Source of the DNA: a virus | Reading direction: 5' to 3' (one strand) | DNA: 26,607 bases | Virus record (IMG/VR): IMGVR_UViG_3300037427_003989 | Location: 1-26,607 of that record | Shown here: positions 5,639 to 12,875 of the stretch, one piece after another | How positions within the stretch are numbered: position 1 is the stretch's first letter | Layout of the letters: every line of letters begins with the position of its first letter | Translations under genes and position numbers: made by a program | Notes under the pieces: generated by a model | The model's input: the letters and a program-made list of their open reading frames with translations, nothing else | The model's database searches: none | What the model was told of the DNA's origin: nothing

Positions 5639-6557
5639 GAAATGTAAGGTCTGCGATGCGGATTTTGATTCGCAGCGTGCTCTGCACGCACACATAAAGA
5701 GCCATAATTTATTCTTAGCGGAATATTACTGTAAATACTATCCAAGGTACAACCTTTTGACTGGAGAGCAATTACCCTTCAAGAAAAGAGAGGATTATTT
5801 TGTCAAAAGCTTTTCTACGATAAAAGAGCTAAATCAGTGGGCTGGCACGGCAAATGAAAAGGATGTGGCGGACTACATCCTCTTGCAGCTTAAAAATAGG
5901 ATAGAGGGTAAAAAGCTTACTCGCGGGCCGAGCCATTTAGAGCTAGAGCTTTATAGCCTGCCTTCTATTGAGCTCTATAAAAGGTTTTTCGGAAGTTATT
6001 CGAAAGCATGCCTAACTGCAGGCGTAAAGCCTTTATTTTACAAAAATATAACTGAAGGTTTTTTTCAGGACGACCCAAGCATTTCTCAGGTTGAGGTTGT
6101 AGTCGATACCCGAGAGCAAAAGCCCCTAGATTTTGTTAACCCCAAGGTTATGAAGCTAGATTTTGGAGATTATACTACAACTGGAGAAAATTATACAAAA
6201 ACTTTTGTTGACAGAAAAAGCGAGTCTGACTTTAAGTCTACAATGTCTACGGGGTTTGATCGATTCACGAAGGAATTAGAAAGAGCAAAGCAATTTAACT
6301 CCTATTTATACATTGTTACCGAAAGTAGTATAGAAAAAATTAAAAGAAACAATAACTATAGCACGCACAAATCTAAGCTAGACTATATTTGGCACAATAT
6401 GAGGGTTTTGAGTCACGAATTTGCAGATACTTGTCAGTTTATATTTGCTGGAGATAGAACCGCCTCAAAGAAAATTATTTTAAAACTTTTAACAAGTGGG
6501 GATAATCTATGGAATACTGATGTGCAATATTTTATAGACAAACAAAATGAACTCTAA
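5622..6557 (+). CDS. C2H2 zinc-finger / ERCC4-type nuclease
   Basis: From ATG 5622 the protein is 311 residues. A classical C2H2 finger is at residues 8-28 (Cys8, Cys11, His24, His28). The middle (about 60-145) is helical and contains FGSYSKACLTAGVKP, like small DNA-binding modules found in phage homing or repair proteins. The C-terminal half carries an ERCC4/XPF-type nuclease core: VVDTREQKP (about 160-168), LDFGDYTT (179-186) and FVDRKSESD (195-203), matching the GD-x(n)-ERK-x3-D pattern with Asp in place of Glu. It probably cuts branched DNA in recombination or before packaging. An ATG at 5589 is also in frame but would overlap the sulfotransferase by 50 bases; I prefer 5622, which overlaps by 17. 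Confidence 0.85.
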   Translation: MNLETKKCKVCDADFDSQRALHAHIKSHNLFLAEYYCKYYPRYNLLTGEQLPFKKREDYFVKSFSTIKELNQWAGTANEKDVADYILLQLKNRIEGKKLTRGPSHLELELYSLPSIELYKRFFGSYSKACLTAGVKPLFYKNITEGFFQDDPSISQVEVVVDTREQKPLDFVNPKVMKLDFGDYTTTGENYTKTFVDRKSESDFKSTMSTGFDRFTKELERAKQFNSYLYIVTESSIEKIKRNNNYSTHKSKLDYIWHNMRVLSHEFADTCQFIFAGDRTASKKIILKLLTSGDNLWNTDVQYFIDKQNEL

Positions 6558-7038
6558 TAAAAAAGGCAAATCCTGGGAGCTGGAGGCTTCCCACCTATTA
6601 CAGGAATATTTCGGGGGCACTTTCAATAGAGTGCCTAGATCTGGAGCAATGTTTGGCGGGAAGAATATTAAATATGCAAAGGGGCAAAGAAAAGACGTAA
6701 AGGAAATAATGTCTGGAGATATAATTTGTCCAGAAGATTTCCCTTTTTCGGTAGAAGCAAAAAGTTATGGTTCTTTTAATTTTTCTAAACTGTATGACGG
6801 AAAGTCTAAGGTTCTGGATGAATGGATTGAGCAGGCTGACTCAGATGCCGTTCTTTCGGACAGGGAGCCCTTGATTTTGATGAAATTCAACTACAAGGGG
6901 GCATACGCAGTCTTTAGGAGATATGGGTATAAAAACGAAGGAGATAGAATTATTTTATTTGACGACTATACTCTATATAAGAATGAATATATCATTACAT
7001 CAATCAAAAACTTCCTCAACGAAGTAAGGTCTTTATGA
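6547..7038 (+). CDS. PD-(D/E)XK nuclease, Holliday-junction-resolvase-like
   Basis: The 163-residue protein has the order of catalytic residues expected for a PD-(D/E)XK nuclease. Glu13 lies in the first helix (GKSWELEASHLL), Asp58 in MSGDIIC, and Glu70-x-Lys72 in FSVEAKSY. The arginine-containing RVPRSGA stretch between them is typical of archaeal Hjc-like and phage resolvase-like enzymes. It probably resolves branched DNA, or otherwise trims replicated phage DNA before packaging. It overlaps the upstream ERCC4 nuclease gene by 11 bases and the methyltransferase gene by ATGA, so two structurally distinct nucleases are made in tandem. Alternative: a restriction-type endonuclease domain. Confidence 0.78.
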   Translation: MNSNKKGKSWELEASHLLQEYFGGTFNRVPRSGAMFGGKNIKYAKGQRKDVKEIMSGDIICPEDFPFSVEAKSYGSFNFSKLYDGKSKVLDEWIEQADSDAVLSDREPLILMKFNYKGAYAVFRRYGYKNEGDRIILFDDYTLYKNEYIITSIKNFLNEVRSL

Positions 7039-7607
7039 ATGCTAAGCAAAAAAAGATCCATCCGAGGGGTTTTTGGCAGGCCGAAACAATAAATCACCAC
7101 TATGATGATTCTTTTTGTTTAAAATTAAAAGATATATGTCGTGATTTCAGGTCTGTAGTTGATTTTGGTTGCGGTAACGCTGGTTACGCTAAAAGCATCA
7201 AGAAAGAAAATCCAGATATTGTTGTGGACGCTTTTGATGGAAACCCAAATGTTGGAAAAATAACCAATGGCTTTGGTGAAAATTTAGATCTTTCCAGGGA
7301 GTTTAATCTTCATAGAAAATATGACGTCGTTATTTCTCTTGAGGTTGCGGAACATATACCAAAGGAGCATGAGGCCACATATATAAACAATATAAGCTCT
7401 CATTGCAATAGGCTGTTGGTATTTAGTTGGGCTAAAGTTGGGCAAGGGGGAAAGGGGCATATTAACGAACAGAATAAGGATTATGTTTTGAAAATTTTGA
7501 GAGAAAAAGGGTTTGTCTTGAATCGCGCCCTTTCGGAAGAGCTTCAATCCTCTGCAACTGTTTGTTATTGGTTCAAGGAAACGTCTTTAGTTTTTGATAG
7601 AAAATGA
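7035..7607 (+). CDS. Class I SAM-dependent methyltransferase
   Basis: The Rossmann-type methyltransferase core is clear in this 190-residue protein: motif I VVDFGCGNAGY (41-51), the acidic end of strand 2 (DAFDGNP, 65-71), and motif IV YDVVISLEVAEHIP (96-109), followed by a GQGGKGHIN loop. EVAEHIP is typical of Methyltransf_11/23-type enzymes acting on small molecules or sugars rather than DNA; no DPPY or NPPY motif is present. The substrate is unknown. Glycan methylation fits the neighbouring epimerase and sulfotransferase (inference). It is preceded by TAAGG at a plausible SD distance and joined by ATGA overlaps to both neighbours. Confidence 0.85.
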   Translation: MNAKQKKIHPRGFWQAETINHHYDDSFCLKLKDICRDFRSVVDFGCGNAGYAKSIKKENPDIVVDAFDGNPNVGKITNGFGENLDLSREFNLHRKYDVVISLEVAEHIPKEHEATYINNISSHCNRLLVFSWAKVGQGGKGHINEQNKDYVLKILREKGFVLNRALSEELQSSATVCYWFKETSLVFDRK

Positions 7608-8146
7608 AATGCACAAGATATCATTATATGAAAGAGGTTATTAGCTTCCTTTCTGACCAGAAATATTCGAGCGAATCTGTTTTGGAAATTAGAGGCAAAA
7701 CAAAAGAGTGGCTGTCTTTTTTTAAGAGGCATACTTTTGCTGCTTTCCCCGAAGTGGACGCACATAATTTGCCGTATAGTGATGATAGTTTTGATGCGGT
7801 TTTTTGCAATCAGGTATTAGAGCACGTAAGTAAGCCCTGGGTGTGTGTTGATGAGTTTCATAGGGTTCTTAAAAGCGGGGGGATTTTAATACTTTCTTCC
7901 CCTTTTATCTATCAAGAACATAATCATCCTGTTGACAATTGGAGGTTTACTCCATCTGGGCTAGGGGTTTTGTGCGAGAATTTTTCCGAAATTTTATTGT
8001 CCCATAAAGGGGGCAACTCTAAGATGGTTGAGCATATGATAAAAAATCCGAGCGACAGGCACAGTAGGAGGTTTAGATCCCTATTAGCTCACGAGGATGA
8101 AAATAAAATTTATTATACTATAAGCACTATTATCGCAAAGAAATGA
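7604..8146 (+). CDS. Methyltransferase-like protein with degenerate SAM motif I
   Basis: This 180-residue protein has a normal second half of a Methyltransf_11 domain: LPYSDDSFDAVFCNQVLEHV (56-75), FHRVLKSGGILILSSPF (85-101) and the HPVDNWRFTPSGL segment (108-120) common in polysaccharide-locus methyltransferases. Where motif I should read VLEIGCGxG it reads SVLEIRGKTKEWLSFF (25-40), so the glycine-rich SAM loop is missing. The protein also lacks the usual 20-30 residues between motif I and the acidic motif. It may be inactive, a structural partner of the preceding methyltransferase, or an atypical enzyme. It is sandwiched by ATGA overlaps between that methyltransferase and an epimerase. Confidence 0.75.
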   Translation: MKCTRYHYMKEVISFLSDQKYSSESVLEIRGKTKEWLSFFKRHTFAAFPEVDAHNLPYSDDSFDAVFCNQVLEHVSKPWVCVDEFHRVLKSGGILILSSPFIYQEHNHPVDNWRFTPSGLGVLCENFSEILLSHKGGNSKMVEHMIKNPSDRHSRRFRSLLAHEDENKIYYTISTIIAKK

Positions 8147-9078
8147 AAAAATATATAGTAACGGGAGGCGCTGGATTTATTGGAAGTAATTTGACTGATT
8201 ATTTAATTGATCGGGGAGACAAGGTAGTTGTTCTTGATTCTTTGTTTTGCGGAAAGAGAGAAAACGTTAATCCTAAGGCTAAATTTATTAACGCAGATTT
8301 GTGTGGTTGCAAGCAGGGTTCTGCGTCCATGTCCTCTTACTTGAAGTTGGTTCAACAAGAAATAGACGGGGCAAGCGGTATTTTTCATATGGCTGCAATG
8401 GCGAGAGTTCAGCCATCTATAAAAGACCCATGCAAATCTAACGATATTAACGTGGGGGGAACTTTGAATGTTTTAAATATCGCAAGAAATTTAGGAATAA
8501 AGAGGGTTGTCTATAGCGCCTCTTCTTCCGCTTATGGAAACGCTTCGGTATATCCTACGCCAGAGGACGCTCCTACTGACCCACTCAGTCCATATGGACT
8601 ACAAAAGCAAATTGGAGAACAGTACTGTAGAGTATTCTATCACTGCTATGGCCTGGAATCAGTTTCTCTTAGGTACTTTAATGTTTTTGGGGAAAGGCAG
8701 TCTCTAGATGGGGCGTATCAATTAGTTATGGGTATTTTCGCAAAACAATTACTGGAAGGCAAGCCAATGACTATAACTGGGGACGGAGAGCAAAGAAGAG
8801 ATTTTACATATGTTGGAGACGTGGTTAAAGCTAATGTTTTAGCTATGGAGTCTCCTAATGTTGGAAAAGGAGAGGTAATTAATATAGGTAATGGAGAAAG
8901 CAGATCAGTTAATCAATTGGCAGATCTTATGGGCGGCCCTAGGGTTTATATAGATCCAGTGATCGAGCCAAGGGAGACGCTTGCGGACAATACTAAGGCG
9001 AAGAAGCTTTTGGGCTGGGAGCCAGAAACAACAATAGAGGATTGGATTCCTAAATATAAAAAAGCTTTGGGGCTTTAA
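8143..9078 (+). CDS. NAD-dependent sugar-nucleotide epimerase (UDP-hexose 4-epimerase-like)
   Basis: This is an extended short-chain dehydrogenase/reductase of 311 residues. The nucleotide-binding motif TGGAGFIGS is at 7-15; the catalytic Ser is in SASSSAYG (about 125-132); Tyr151-x3-Lys155 is in SPYGLQK. RYFNVFGERQ and GDGEQRRDFTYVGDVV follow, as in UDP-glucose or UDP-GlcNAc 4-epimerases and close relatives. Length and motif order are complete, so it should be active, converting a UDP-hexose at C4 in the cytoplasm. The exact sugar cannot be read from sequence, and a dehydratase is less likely. It ends a chain of overlapping genes, six bases before the large terminase gene. Confidence 0.88.
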   Translation: MKKYIVTGGAGFIGSNLTDYLIDRGDKVVVLDSLFCGKRENVNPKAKFINADLCGCKQGSASMSSYLKLVQQEIDGASGIFHMAAMARVQPSIKDPCKSNDINVGGTLNVLNIARNLGIKRVVYSASSSAYGNASVYPTPEDAPTDPLSPYGLQKQIGEQYCRVFYHCYGLESVSLRYFNVFGERQSLDGAYQLVMGIFAKQLLEGKPMTITGDGEQRRDFTYVGDVVKANVLAMESPNVGKGEVINIGNGESRSVNQLADLMGGPRVYIDPVIEPRETLADNTKAKKLLGWEPETTIEDWIPKYKKALGL

Positions 9079-9084
9079 ATAATT

Positions 9085-10956
9085 ATGACATGGGAACAAG
9101 GTAAGCAAATCTCAACCAAACAAGATAAGGATATAAATCAACAAATCCTCGATCTCGAAGGAAGTTTAGAAGAGAATGATGCAAAGTATTATCTTTATAA
9201 GTTTCTAAAGGAAAACACTACATTCGGAACTCAGTTATTAACTGGTGTCGAATTATTTCCTTTTCAACATCTAGCTATTAAAACAATGTTTGAAACCGAT
9301 TACTTCTTGGGAGTATGGGGTAGAGGAATGAGTAAATCTTTCACTACTGGTTTATATGCTTTAATGGACGCTATCTTTAATCAGGGGGTTGAGATAGGTA
9401 TTTTATCTAAATCTTTTAGACAGGCAAAAATGATTTTTAGAAAAATGGAAGACATTGCCTCTAAACCTGATGCCAAATACCTTAATCAATGCATTACTAA
9501 AATTACTAAAAGTAATGATGAGTGGTTGATGCAAATCGGGGATAGCAATATTCGGGCGCTACCATTAGGAGACGGAAGTAAGCTTCGGGGCTTTAGGTTT
9601 CATAGAATTATCATTGATGAGTTCTTGCTTATGCCAGAAAGAATATATAATGAGGTTATTGTTCCATTCCTGTCTGTTGTCGAGAATCCGCAGCAGCGTC
9701 AAAAGATATTCGACCTAGAAAGCAGATTGATAGACCAAGGAAAAATGACAGAAGAAGATAGGTACATATGGCCAAACAATAAGTTAATCATGCTGAGTTC
9801 TGCCTCGTATAAGTTTGAGTATCTGTATAAATTATACGAAACCTTTCAGGATTTGATTCTTGATGAAAGAATGAAGCGCAGCCCATTTGATGCAAAAAGA
9901 GCTATTATGCATTTTAGTTTTGATCAGGCCCCAGAAAAACTATATGATCAAAATCTAGTTGCTCAAGCAAAGGCCACGATGAGTCATAGCCAATTCGCTA
10001 GAGAGTTTGAGAGTGTTTTTACAGATGATAGCAGTGGATACTTTAAGACTTCTAAGATGGCAGAATGCACTGTTCCAGATGGAGACGCTCCAACGGTGGA
10101 AGTTGCTGGGGAGAAGGGGGCCAAGTACATTCTCTCTTTTGACCCTAGTTGGTCGGAGAGTGAAGGTAGTGATGACTTTGCGATGCAAATATTGAAAATC
10201 AACGAAGAAACCAATAAGAATACACTTGTTCATAGCTATGCAATGGCAGGAACAAGACTAAAAGACCATATAAATTATTTTCATTATTTAATTAAGTCCT
10301 TTAACATAGTCCTAATTGTTGGAGATTACAATGGAGGGGTGCAGTTCATTAATGCCGCAAATGAAAGCAAAATATTCAAAGATAAAAAAATCAAAATAAA
10401 ACTTCTTGAACAGTCTTTTGACAAGGCGGAGGACTACCAGAAGGACTTAATCCAAACAAAGAGAATATATGACCCTAAAGATTACAGTTACTGCATCTTA
10501 AGGAAGCCTACTTCCGACTGGATAAGAAAAGCTAACGAGTTGCTTCAGTCCAGTATTGACCATAAGAAAATTTGGTTTGCTGCAAGGGCTGTGGATGATG
10601 CATATCTTGAACAGAAATCTAAGAAAATACCGATTAAGGAGTTGAAGTTTATTAGAGGGCTCGACCAGGAGGAGAGAAATCCTGGGGCAAAAATGATTGA
10701 CCTTGTTGAGCATTTATCTGATAATGTAAACTCCACAAAGGGCCAATGCGCTCTCATTCAGGTGTATACCTCCCCTCAGGGGCACCAAACCTTCGACCTT
10801 CCTCCAGAGCTAAGAAAATCCACAGGACCAAATAAAGCAAGGAAGGATAGTTATTCTGCTATAGTATTGGGGAACTGGGGCTGTAAGATATATAAGGATA
10901 TGATGTCCGCAGAATCCGTGGGCAAAGCAACTTTTACCCCAATGTTTATAAGATAA
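9085..10956 (+). CDS. terL: Terminase large subunit
   Basis: The 623-residue packaging motor has an adenine-binding FPFQHLAIKTMF (58-69), a Walker A-type loop GVWGRGMSKS (76-85), Walker B RIIIDEF (174-180) and coupling motif LSSAS (237-241). The C-terminal RNase H-fold nuclease follows: LSFDPS (Asp353), IVGDYNGG (Asp414) and MIDLVEHLSDNV (538-549, with further acidic residues). This is the T4 gp17-like layout: ATP-driven translocation plus headful or site-specific cleavage at the portal. The P-loop has Ser-Lys-Ser where many terminases have Gly-Lys-Thr/Ser. No SD is seen before the ATG at 9085. It is flanked on both sides by sugar epimerase genes, which is unusual. Confidence 0.95.
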   Translation: MTWEQGKQISTKQDKDINQQILDLEGSLEENDAKYYLYKFLKENTTFGTQLLTGVELFPFQHLAIKTMFETDYFLGVWGRGMSKSFTTGLYALMDAIFNQGVEIGILSKSFRQAKMIFRKMEDIASKPDAKYLNQCITKITKSNDEWLMQIGDSNIRALPLGDGSKLRGFRFHRIIIDEFLLMPERIYNEVIVPFLSVVENPQQRQKIFDLESRLIDQGKMTEEDRYIWPNNKLIMLSSASYKFEYLYKLYETFQDLILDERMKRSPFDAKRAIMHFSFDQAPEKLYDQNLVAQAKATMSHSQFAREFESVFTDDSSGYFKTSKMAECTVPDGDAPTVEVAGEKGAKYILSFDPSWSESEGSDDFAMQILKINEETNKNTLVHSYAMAGTRLKDHINYFHYLIKSFNIVLIVGDYNGGVQFINAANESKIFKDKKIKIKLLEQSFDKAEDYQKDLIQTKRIYDPKDYSYCILRKPTSDWIRKANELLQSSIDHKKIWFAARAVDDAYLEQKSKKIPIKELKFIRGLDQEERNPGAKMIDLVEHLSDNVNSTKGQCALIQVYTSPQGHQTFDLPPELRKSTGPNKARKDSYSAIVLGNWGCKIYKDMMSAESVGKATFTPMFIR

Positions 10957-10974
10957 TTGAATTAGCTCCTTTGA

Positions 10975-10984
10975 GCGTATAATA
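10975..10984 (+). promoter_or_regulatory. GYGTATAWWA element before the GDP-mannose epimerase gene
   Basis: GCGTATAATA starts 17 bases before ATG 10992 and contains TATAAT. There is no SD; TTGAAT lies 15 bases before TATAAT. It could be a promoter for the 10992-12822 gene pair, giving a nearly leaderless transcript. Confidence 0.5.
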
Positions 10985-10991
10985 TATACAT

Positions 10992-12050
10992 ATGTCTAAT
11001 AAAAAATTAAATATACTTGTGTGTGGCGCAGGGGGGTTTATTGCTGGTTATTTAGTGAAAGATCTTCTAAGTAAGGGCCATAGGGTAATCGCTGCAGATA
11101 TTAAGCCAGTAGGTGGGTGGTACCAGGTATGGAGTGGCGCAAAAAACCACTATAGCTGCGATTTAAGAACAAAAGAGAAATGTGAAATTCTATCCGAAGG
11201 AGTGGATAGGGTTTATAATCTGGCATGCAACATGGGAGGAATGGGGTTTATTCAGAACAATCATGCTTTATGTATGGAGAGCGTCCTCATACAAACCCAC
11301 CTGCTAATGGCTTGTAGAAAAAACAACGTAAAAGATATTTTGTATAGTTCCTCTGCTTGTATATATCCATTGGAAGCCCAAACTGAAATTAAAGATGCTG
11401 AGGCACAAGGACTAAAAGAGTCTGACGCATATCCAGCAAACCCCGAAGATGGATATGGATGGGAGAAACTTTTTAGCGAAATCATTACAGATTACTTTGG
11501 AAAAGACTTTGGAATAAATCCAAGGGTATGCAGATTTCACAATGTCTACGGCCCGAATGGAACTTGGGACGGAGGAAGAGAGAAAGCTCCTGCTGCGATA
11601 TGCAGAAAGGTAATTAACGCAAAGTTAAACGGAGAAAAAGAAATAGAAATTTGGGGGGATGGAGAGCAAACTAGATCCTTTATGTACGTTGATGATTGTA
11701 TTACTGGTATGGACTTACTCTGGAATAGCAACTTTATTAAGCCAATTAATTTAGGTAGTGATGAAATGGTCAGCATTAACCAACTTGTTGATATTGTTGA
11801 AGAAATAGCTGGAATAAAACTTAAGCGGAAATATTTACTCGATAAGCCTCAAGGCGTAAGGGGGAGAAACAGCGACAACACTTTAATTAAAAAGGTTTTG
11901 GATTGGTCTCCATCTGTAAAACTCAGAGACGGAATGGAAAAAACCTATAGGTGGATATTGGAGCAGATAAATAGTGGAGGTAAGGTAGGTAGCGGCAAAG
12001 AACATCAAGATGCGAATAGAGGGGGATGGACGATAAATGGGGGCCTTTAA
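10992..12050 (+). CDS. GDP-mannose 3,5-epimerase-like enzyme
   Basis: This 352-residue extended SDR closely follows plant and bacterial GDP-mannose 3,5-epimerase. It has CGAGGFIAGYL (11-21), NLACNMGGMGFIQNNHA (76-92), SSACIYP with Cys123, YGWEK with Tyr155 and Lys159, RFHNVYGPNGTW (181-192) and GGREKAPAAICRK with Lys198. GSDEMVSINQL (255-265) and QGVRGRNSDN with Arg290 complete the set. The Cys/Lys acid-base pair used for C3 and C5 inversion is therefore present, and GDP-L-galactose or GDP-L-gulose would be the product. The last 25 residues are a Gly-rich tail beyond the usual end. It overlaps the following glycosyltransferase by 14 bases. A closely related GDP-sugar epimerase is the main alternative. 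Confidence 0.88.
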   Translation: MSNKKLNILVCGAGGFIAGYLVKDLLSKGHRVIAADIKPVGGWYQVWSGAKNHYSCDLRTKEKCEILSEGVDRVYNLACNMGGMGFIQNNHALCMESVLIQTHLLMACRKNNVKDILYSSSACIYPLEAQTEIKDAEAQGLKESDAYPANPEDGYGWEKLFSEIITDYFGKDFGINPRVCRFHNVYGPNGTWDGGREKAPAAICRKVINAKLNGEKEIEIWGDGEQTRSFMYVDDCITGMDLLWNSNFIKPINLGSDEMVSINQLVDIVEEIAGIKLKRKYLLDKPQGVRGRNSDNTLIKKVLDWSPSVKLRDGMEKTYRWILEQINSGGKVGSGKEHQDANRGGWTINGGL

Positions 12051-12822
12051 TTCTGACATAACTATAGTTCTTTCTACGAGCCCGATGCCTAGCCACCCCT
12101 CTACTGCGTTTGTGGACGAGGTAGTCGACTCGATCTACAGGTTTTTATTCCGATATGAAAAGACCAAGATAATTATTACTTGTGATGGAACTAATGAGTG
12201 CAACGAAGACTACGAGTCATTCATTGTTAATCTTGAGGATAAATATAAAGGTAATGAGGATATTACAATTATCAAAAAGCCAGAGTTTGGGCACCTCACT
12301 GGCAATTTAAGGTTTGCCATAGAGTATGTTGAGACGGAATTTGTTTTTCTTGTTCAGCATGATATTTCTTTCTTGAGGTATGTTGATATAGCTAAGGTTT
12401 TAGAGGATATGCGCAATAACCCAGAACTTAAGCATGTTAGGTTTAATAAAAGATTAAATACCAGAAAGCGAGGGGATTACAATTTAGGAAGGAAGCGTGT
12501 GGACGCGAATTACAAATACATATCTACCCCGCAGTGGTCAGACCAAAATCATATTTGTACCGTAGACTATTTTAAAAATGAAATCTTGACTAGAGTCAAT
12601 AAAGGGTTTATGGAGCACACAATGAGAAAAAAGGCTCGTCGGAAGCACGACGTCTTTGGAACTTTTCTTTTTGGAGATCACAAGGATCCTGTAGCGACTT
12701 GCCACTTGCAGGGTAGGCACGAAAAAGAATTAATCATTCCAGAGTTTTGCTGTGTTGGACATATAAACCTTGAGGGCATAGAAAATTTCGACGACTACTA
12801 CAAAGACAAAGTTAACTTTTAA
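12037..12822 (+). CDS. GT-A-like glycosyltransferase
   Basis: The 261-residue protein begins with the strand DITIVLSTSPMP and has the layout of a family-2-type or related GT-A glycosyltransferase. IIITCDGTNE (45-54) corresponds to the nucleotide-binding strand, TIIKKPEFGHLTGNLRFAIEYV (77-98) to the usual helix, and FVFLVQHDISFL (102-113) to the DxD position. Here DxD is replaced by QHD. A late WSDQNHICTVDYF segment and a charged, His-rich C-terminal half follow. It probably transfers a sugar made by the upstream GDP-sugar epimerase, whose gene it overlaps by 14 bases. Metal dependence is uncertain because of the altered DxD. No membrane segment is present. Confidence 0.68.
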   Translation: MGAFNSDITIVLSTSPMPSHPSTAFVDEVVDSIYRFLFRYEKTKIIITCDGTNECNEDYESFIVNLEDKYKGNEDITIIKKPEFGHLTGNLRFAIEYVETEFVFLVQHDISFLRYVDIAKVLEDMRNNPELKHVRFNKRLNTRKRGDYNLGRKRVDANYKYISTPQWSDQNHICTVDYFKNEILTRVNKGFMEHTMRKKARRKHDVFGTFLFGDHKDPVATCHLQGRHEKELIIPEFCCVGHINLEGIENFDDYYKDKVNF

Positions 12823-12860
12823 CTTTTTTAACTTTTGATTAGACTTTTGATAGACTTTGG
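12812..12860 (+). repeat. Iterated ACTTT repeats upstream of the portal gene
   Basis: ACTTT starts at 12815, 12822, 12831, 12843 and 12854, with extended copies CTTTTGATTAGA and CTTTTGATAGA. The array begins over the last codons of the glycosyltransferase and runs into the element before the portal gene. It could be an operator, or just A/T-biased sequence. Confidence 0.35.
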
Positions 12861-12869
12861 TGTATAATA
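12860..12869 (+). promoter_or_regulatory. GTGTAWAWA element before the portal gene
   Basis: GTGTATAATA starts 16 bases before ATG 12876. TATAAT is eight bases from the ATG, with TAGACT 17 bases upstream as a weak -35. A transcript from here would be leaderless or nearly so. Confidence 0.55.
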
Positions 12870-12875
12870 TGCCAA

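Noticed and set aside
10740-10780. GTGTATACC inside the terminase gene as another promoter element
   Set aside because: It lies mid-gene with no start codon nearby; similar GTGTA occurrences in genes are expected by chance.
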